Of a stretch of 64,000 nucleotides of DNA, positions 60,404-64,000 are shown piece after piece. The stretch comes from Palsa-465 sp963800475 (GTDB lineage: Bacteria > Actinomycetota > Thermoleophilia > Solirubrobacterales > Solirubrobacteraceae): assembly GCA_963800475.1 (NCBI GenBank), contig CAWDAZ010000005.1:89998-153997 (forward strand), in the 5' to 3' direction. Within the stretch, counting starts at the first letter, position 1. Every line of letters starts with the position of its first letter. The position numbers and the translations under genes were made by a program. The notes below the pieces were generated by a model. That model saw only the letters and a program-made list of their open reading frames with translations. It searched no databases and was not told where the DNA came from.

Positions 60404-61048
60404 CTAAACCGCGGCGTCGGCCGAGGCCGGCACCGGCTTCGTTTCGGCCTGCCCGTCCTGCTTCTCGCCCTCTGGAGCGTGCCCGTCGTCACCTGACAGC
60501 ACGGCCTTCGAAGGCGCCAGCAGCATCGTCATGTTGCGCCCGTCCTGGACGGGAGATTGCTCGATCACGCCGACGTCGGACAGCTCGTCCGCGAGGCGAT
60601 CGAGCAACGCGATCCCGCGCTCGGGATGGGTAACCTCGCGGCCGCGGAACATGATCGTGATCTTGACCTTGTCCTTGCCGGTCAAGAAGCGGCGTACGTG
60701 ACCCTTCTTGGTGTCGTAGTCGTGCTGGGCGATCTTGGGGCGGAACTTGATCTCGCGGATCGTGATCTGCTGCTGGTGCTTTCGCGCAGCCTTCTGCTTC
60801 TGGGCCAGCTCGTACTTGTACTTCGAGTAATCGAGCACGCGCGTCACCGGAGGACGCGCCTCGGGCGCGACCTCGACCAGGTCGAGATCCCGCTCCTGCG
60901 CGTAGCGCAGCGCCTCGTCGGTCTTGACCACGCCGATCTGGTTCCCGTCCTCGCCGATCAGACGGACTTCGGGTACGCGAATCCGTTCGTTGATCCGAGT
61001 CGGGTCCCGCTCCGGGGGTCGCCGGTCGAACTTCTTAGGGACCGGCAC
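60404..61048 (-). CDS. infC: Translation initiation factor IF-3
   Basis: A 214-residue factor: N domain with INERIRVPEVRLIGEDGNQIGVV, Tyr/Lys linker (RVLDYSKYKYE), and C domain with IREIKFRPKIAQHDYDTKKGHVRRFL and VKITIMFRGREVTHPERG. A disordered acidic tail of about 35 residues follows the domain. The start is read as GTG at 61048; there is no Shine-Dalgarno. In other bacteria infC uses a rare start codon for self-control, so the exact start should be taken as provisional. Confidence 0.95.
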   Translation of the reverse strand: MPVPKKFDRRPPERDPTRINERIRVPEVRLIGEDGNQIGVVKTDEALRYAQERDLDLVEVAPEARPPVTRVLDYSKYKYELAQKQKAARKHQQQITIREIKFRPKIAQHDYDTKKGHVRRFLTGKDKVKITIMFRGREVTHPERGIALLDRLADELSDVGVIEQSPVQDGRNMTMLLAPSKAVLSGDDGHAPEGEKQDGQAETKPVPASADAAV

Positions 61049-61120
61049 TAGCTGCGGTTAGGTACTGCAGTCAAGCGGCGCCGGGCCGTGTCTGGTCTAA
61101 AGCGTGGATCAACGGGGTTG

Positions 61121-61126
61121 AGTATA
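61121..61126 (-). promoter_or_regulatory. Possible -10 of the infC-rpmI-rplT operon
   Basis: TATACT on the minus strand, ten bases past the thrS stop, would give a leader of about 65 bases to infC. No good -35 is seen at 16-18 bases. Confidence 0.35.
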
Positions 61127-61135
61127 GCGGCGGGT

Positions 61136-63085
61136 CTACCCTCTCGAGCGACTTTCAACCTGGCCGCAGAGCCGCTCGATCAGCGCCGCGACCGGGGCCG
61201 ACCCGCGGTCCCCGTGGCGGTGCTCCCGCACCCCGACCTCGTCGCTCTCCTGCTCGCGGTCGCCGACCACCAGCATGTACGGGATCTTGCGCAGCTCGGC
61301 GTCACGGATCTTGCGCCCGACCGATTCGTCGCGGTCGTCGAGCTCGGCGCGAAGCCCGGCGGCGCGCATCCGCTCGAGCACGGAGCTGCCATGACCGATG
61401 TGGCGGTCCGCGATCGGCAGCACGACCGCCTGCACGGGCGCGAGCCACAGCGGAAATTCGCCCGCGTAGTGCTCGATCAGGATCCCGATGAAGCGCTCGA
61501 ACGAGCCGAACAGGGCCCGGTGGATCATCACCGGCGTGTGCTCGGCGTTGTCCGCGCCCGTGTAGGTGATCGCGAAGCGCTCGGGCATCGCGTAGTCGAG
61601 CTGCACCGTCCCGAGCTGCCACGAACGGCCGATCGAGTCGGTCGTGTGGAGGTCGATCTTGGGACCGTAGAAGGCGCCGTCGCCCTCGTTGACGTCGTAT
61701 GCGAGGCCATGGTGCTCGAGCGCACCCCGAAGCGCGCCCTCGGCCCGATCCCACATCTCGTCCGAGCCGATCCGGTTCGGCGGCCGTGTCGATAGCTCGA
61801 GCCGCGGCTCGAGTCCGAACAGGTCGTAGAGGAAGAACGCGAACTCGAGGCAGCCGATCACCTCCTGCTCTACCTGCTCGTCGGTGCAGAAGATGTGTGC
61901 GTCGTCCTGGGTGATGCTGCGGACGCGGAGCAGCCCGTGGAGCGTCCCGCTCGGCTCGTGGCGGTGGACCAGTCCCTGCTCCGCCATCCGGTACGGGAGG
62001 TCGCGGTGCGAGCGCCGCGCCGTCTTGTAGATCTGGATATGGGCCGGGCAGTTCATCGGCTTCAGTCCCATCAGCCGTTCCTCGACCTCGGTGAAGTACA
62101 TGTGGTCCCGGAACTTGTCCCAGTGCCCGGACTGCTTCCACAGCTCGACGTCGTAGATGATCGGCGTATGGACCTCCTGGTAGTGACGCGCGGAGTTCTG
62201 CTCGCGCCACAGCTGCGCCAGCGCGTTCCAGATCGCCTGGCCGGCGGGGTGCCAGAACGGCGACCCGGGACTCAGCTCGGAGAACGAGAACAGGTCGAGC
62301 TCGCGGCCGAGCTTGCGGTGATCGCGTGCGCGGGCCTGCTCTAGCCGCTCGAGATGCGCGTCGAGCTCCTTGGACGAGAAGAACGCAGTTCCATACACGC
62401 GCGTGAGCATTGTGTTGGCGGCGTTCCCGCGCCAGTAGGCGCCGGCTAGGGACTGGAGCTTGACGGCGCCGATCCGCTTCGTCGACGGGGCGTGCGGCCC
62501 CCGGCAAAGGTCCGTGAAGTCGCCGTTCGTGTATAGGCCGACCGTCTCGAGTGGGTGGGCGGGATCCGCGTTCCGGATCAGGTCCTCGATCAACTCGACC
62601 TTGTAGTCCTGCCGCTCCTTGACGAACCGCTCGAGCGCGTCGCCGACCGGGATGTCCTCGCGGACGAACCGCTCGTCGGCCTTGATGTGCTCCCGCATTC
62701 GCGCCTCGATCCGCTCGAGGTCGTCCTCGGACAGCGCGATCCCGTCCGGAAACTCGAAGTCGTAGTAGAAGCCGTCCTCGATCGGCGGACCGATCGAGAC
62801 CTTCGTCCCGGGGTACAGCTCGAGCACCGACTCGGCGAGCACATGCGCGGCGTCGTGGCGGATCAGCGACAGCGCGTCGGCGCCGCTGCGGTCGGTGACG
62901 ATCTCGATCCGCGCCGGGCCGCCGTCGGGCGCCGGCAGCGCCCGGTCGAGGTCGCGCAGCTCGCCGTCGACCTTGACGGCCAGCGCGGCTCGGGCGAGCC
63001 CCGGTCCGATCGCAGCCGCGGCGTCGGCGCCCGTGGCGCCGTCGGGAAGCTCGAGGATGTTGCCGTCGGGCAGCTCGAATTGCAT
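61136..63085 (-). CDS. thrS: Threonyl-tRNA synthetase
   Basis: A class II synthetase of 649 residues. A TGS domain (1-62) is followed by the editing domain with HDAAHVLAESVLELYPG, then the catalytic core with the zinc ligand Cys in GLKPMNCPAHIQIYK, RMAEQGLVHRHEPSGTLHGLLRVR (motif 2) and IHRALFGSFERFIGILIEHYAG (motif 3), and a C-terminal anticodon domain. It lies just upstream of infC. A hairpin stands 11 bases before its start. Confidence 0.97.
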   Translation of the reverse strand: MQFELPDGNILELPDGATGADAAAAIGPGLARAALAVKVDGELRDLDRALPAPDGGPARIEIVTDRSGADALSLIRHDAAHVLAESVLELYPGTKVSIGPPIEDGFYYDFEFPDGIALSEDDLERIEARMREHIKADERFVREDIPVGDALERFVKERQDYKVELIEDLIRNADPAHPLETVGLYTNGDFTDLCRGPHAPSTKRIGAVKLQSLAGAYWRGNAANTMLTRVYGTAFFSSKELDAHLERLEQARARDHRKLGRELDLFSFSELSPGSPFWHPAGQAIWNALAQLWREQNSARHYQEVHTPIIYDVELWKQSGHWDKFRDHMYFTEVEERLMGLKPMNCPAHIQIYKTARRSHRDLPYRMAEQGLVHRHEPSGTLHGLLRVRSITQDDAHIFCTDEQVEQEVIGCLEFAFFLYDLFGLEPRLELSTRPPNRIGSDEMWDRAEGALRGALEHHGLAYDVNEGDGAFYGPKIDLHTTDSIGRSWQLGTVQLDYAMPERFAITYTGADNAEHTPVMIHRALFGSFERFIGILIEHYAGEFPLWLAPVQAVVLPIADRHIGHGSSVLERMRAAGLRAELDDRDESVGRKIRDAELRKIPYMLVVGDREQESDEVGVREHRHGDRGSAPVAALIERLCGQVESRSRG

Positions 63086-63095
63086 CGGCGGAGGA

Positions 63096-63125
63096 TGCTA
63101 TCCGCGCGTGCTCGTGCGGATAGCA
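63096..63125. repeat. Hairpin just upstream of thrS
   Basis: TGCTATCCGC (63096-63105) and GCGGATAGCA (63116-63125) are perfect 10-bp arms, extended by three more pairs (one G-T) to a 4-base loop. It lies 11 bases from the thrS start and 23 from the end of the upstream secreted-protein gene, so it may terminate that gene or control thrS. Confidence 0.55.
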
Positions 63126-63147
63126 GTCGTCGCGGGCCCCGGCCAGC

Positions 63148-63594
63148 TCACCGAACCCGAAACGAGAACTCGCCGACGTCCATCATCGCGATGAACGCCG
63201 GGCACAGCTCGCGTGGCGGGCACTCCGGGGTGAGGATTTCGAGCAGGCGCCCGGAGTAGTGACCCCGGCACCAGGCATGGGACGGCGCGGGCGCCGCCAG
63301 CCGCATCATGACCGTCTGGCCCTTGCGCGTGGGTCCGACCGTCGCCGAATAGCTGGACGCACAGCCCCGATGGGAGCGCCCGTTCGCGGTGAGCTCGTAC
63401 CGCGGTCCCCCGGCCGGATCGCCGCCCGTCTGCTGGGGCGCCCGGAAGCTGACCGTAAACCGGGTCCGCGGCGTCCCGGCCGCGGGCTTCACATGAATTG
63501 GGACGCCCGAGCCGCCGCCGGCGGCGGCCGCGGCGGATCCGAGCACGCAGGCGCTCGCCGTCACCGCCAGCGACACCCAGCCCGCGCGCTTCAT
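63148..63594 (-). CDS. Small secreted protein of unknown function
   Basis: A 148-residue protein with a signal peptide (KRAGWVSLAVTASACVLGSAAAAAG) and a beta-rich body: TRFTVSFRAPQQTGG, RYELTANGRSHRGCASSYSATVG, PSHAWCRGHYSGRLLEIL, ECPPRELCPAF and GEFSFRVR. Four Cys in the mature part could form two disulfides. The fold looks Ig-like but I do not recognise a family. It lies between tRNA-Val and thrS. Confidence 0.72.
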   Translation of the reverse strand: MKRAGWVSLAVTASACVLGSAAAAAGGGSGVPIHVKPAAGTPRTRFTVSFRAPQQTGGDPAGGPRYELTANGRSHRGCASSYSATVGPTRKGQTVMMRLAAPAPSHAWCRGHYSGRLLEILTPECPPRELCPAFIAMMDVGEFSFRVR

Positions 63595-63674
63595 CGACCG
63601 CGACTCTACTCTCCGCCGACCGCACCGGCGCCCCGTCGCAGCCGGTCCGTCGCCGCTACATTTACGGGTCTCCC

Positions 63675-63747
63675 GGGCGATTAGCTCAGCTGGGAGAGCG
63701 CCGTCTCGACAAGGCGGAGGTCGCTGGTTCGAGCCCAGCATCGCCCA
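63675..63747 (+). tRNA. tRNA-Val (anticodon GAC)
   Basis: Seventy-three bases fold as a tRNA: acceptor GGGCGAT/ATCGCCC, D arm GCTC/GAGC, anticodon stem CCGTC/GGCGG, T arm GCTGG-TTCGAGC-CCAGC, discriminator A. The anticodon loop is TCGACAA, so the anticodon is GAC and position 33 is C, not the near-universal T. The CCA end is not encoded. A TACATT -10 (63657-63662) lies upstream. A recombinase gene ends 70 bases downstream, so the 3' end may be an integration site. Confidence 0.88.
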
Positions 63748-63817
63748 TATTGGATTTGCAGGGGATTCGTCTGGTGGGGGCCATCGAGGATTTATCGGTG
63801 CGTCCTCAGTGCGTCCC

Positions 63818-64000
63818 TCAGATTTCGTCGCGCGCCTGCTGAATGGCTTCGGCGGCGGGCACGCGGGGCTTGGTTTCCAGCTCTCTGAGCGTCCCGGCGT
63901 AGTGCCGCGCGAGCGTCGCGACTGAGTGCCCAGCCTGTTCGGCGACGTACGTCAAGTTGCGTCCCTCCCATAGGAGCAGCGAGACGAACGAGCCGCGGAG
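63818..64000 (-). mobile_element. Tyrosine recombinase (phage-type integrase), C-terminal part
   Basis: The minus strand is open from the right edge to a TGA at 63818 and codes for 60 residues: LRGSFVSLLLWEGRNL, YVAEQAGHSVATLARHYAG and a helical tail. This is the end of an integrase catalytic domain with the second conserved Arg (LRGSFVSLL), the GHS box and the nucleophile Tyr in RHYAG. The rest lies outside the window. It points toward the tRNA-Val gene, as integrases of tRNA-targeted elements usually do, so an integrated element probably starts here. The 70 bases between show no other gene. Confidence 0.82.

Noticed and set aside
57914..63147. T-box riboswitch before pheS or thrS
   Set aside because: The gaps are a few bases to about 60 bases, too short for a T-box, and no T-box sequence (TGGNACCGCG) is seen.
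1..64000. CRISPR arrays or insertion sequences
   Set aside because: No series of regularly spaced repeats and no transposase-like protein were seen; the only recombinase is the partial integrase at the right edge.

Overview
The window is high-GC DNA of actinobacterial type. Gene content (complete dcw cell-wall/division cluster, one ftsZ and no ftsA, meso-diaminopimelate-type MurE, polyprenol-phosphate-mannose glycosyltransferases, CHAD protein, frequent GTG starts, GTGA/ATGA stop-start overlaps and leaderless promoters) fits an actinobacterium. My best guess is the class Thermoleophilia (Solirubrobacterales or relatives); this is inferred from gene content, not from a marker phylogeny.

Left part (1-27 kb), mostly on the minus strand. 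At the left edge lies the 5' end of gcvT, then a translationally coupled pair of secreted proteins (beta-propeller/PKD protein and GH2 glycosidase). The dcw cluster then reads from right to left: mraZ, rsmH, ftsL-like, ftsI, [insert], murE, murF, mraY, murD, ftsW, murG, [insert], murC, murB, ftsQ, ftsZ. The first insert (17.5-21.7 kb) carries clpP, an SRPBCC-ArsR pair, an isochorismatase-like gene and a MarR-controlled MFS exporter. The second is a plus-strand GH6 glycosidase gene broken by a TAG codon and a frameshift. Upstream of mraZ is a clear MraZ-box array lying inside a 17-bp-spaced promoter, followed by a leader hairpin. A two-component system sits just upstream of that.

Middle (27-47 kb): an unknown acidic protein, a CE4 deacetylase, a polyprenol-phosphate mannose synthase with a GT-C mannosyltransferase and a second GT2, cysK-cysE, a sedolisin protease, UspA, an Rrf2 regulator, an HDOD-LuxR fusion, gltX, nfo, zwf and dnaE.

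Right part (47-64 kb), minus strand and nearly gapless: thrS, infC-rpmI-rplT, an rRNA/tRNA methyltransferase, pheS-pheT, argC-argJ-argB-argD, a CYTH/CHAD protein, a ParA ATPase, argG and a small membrane protein. The CHAD-ParA pair occupies the place where argF/argR often stand and is translationally coupled at both ends. It is the best candidate here for an undescribed system, possibly positioning of polyphosphate granules. At the right edge a tRNA-Val(GAC) gene is followed by the C-terminus of a tyrosine recombinase, so an integrated element probably begins there.

Several strong DNA palindromes stand out: a 30-bp site at the marR/MFS promoter, three at the clpP promoter, a 22-bp perfect palindrome beside the two-component genes, and two perfect hairpins inside the methyltransferase gene.
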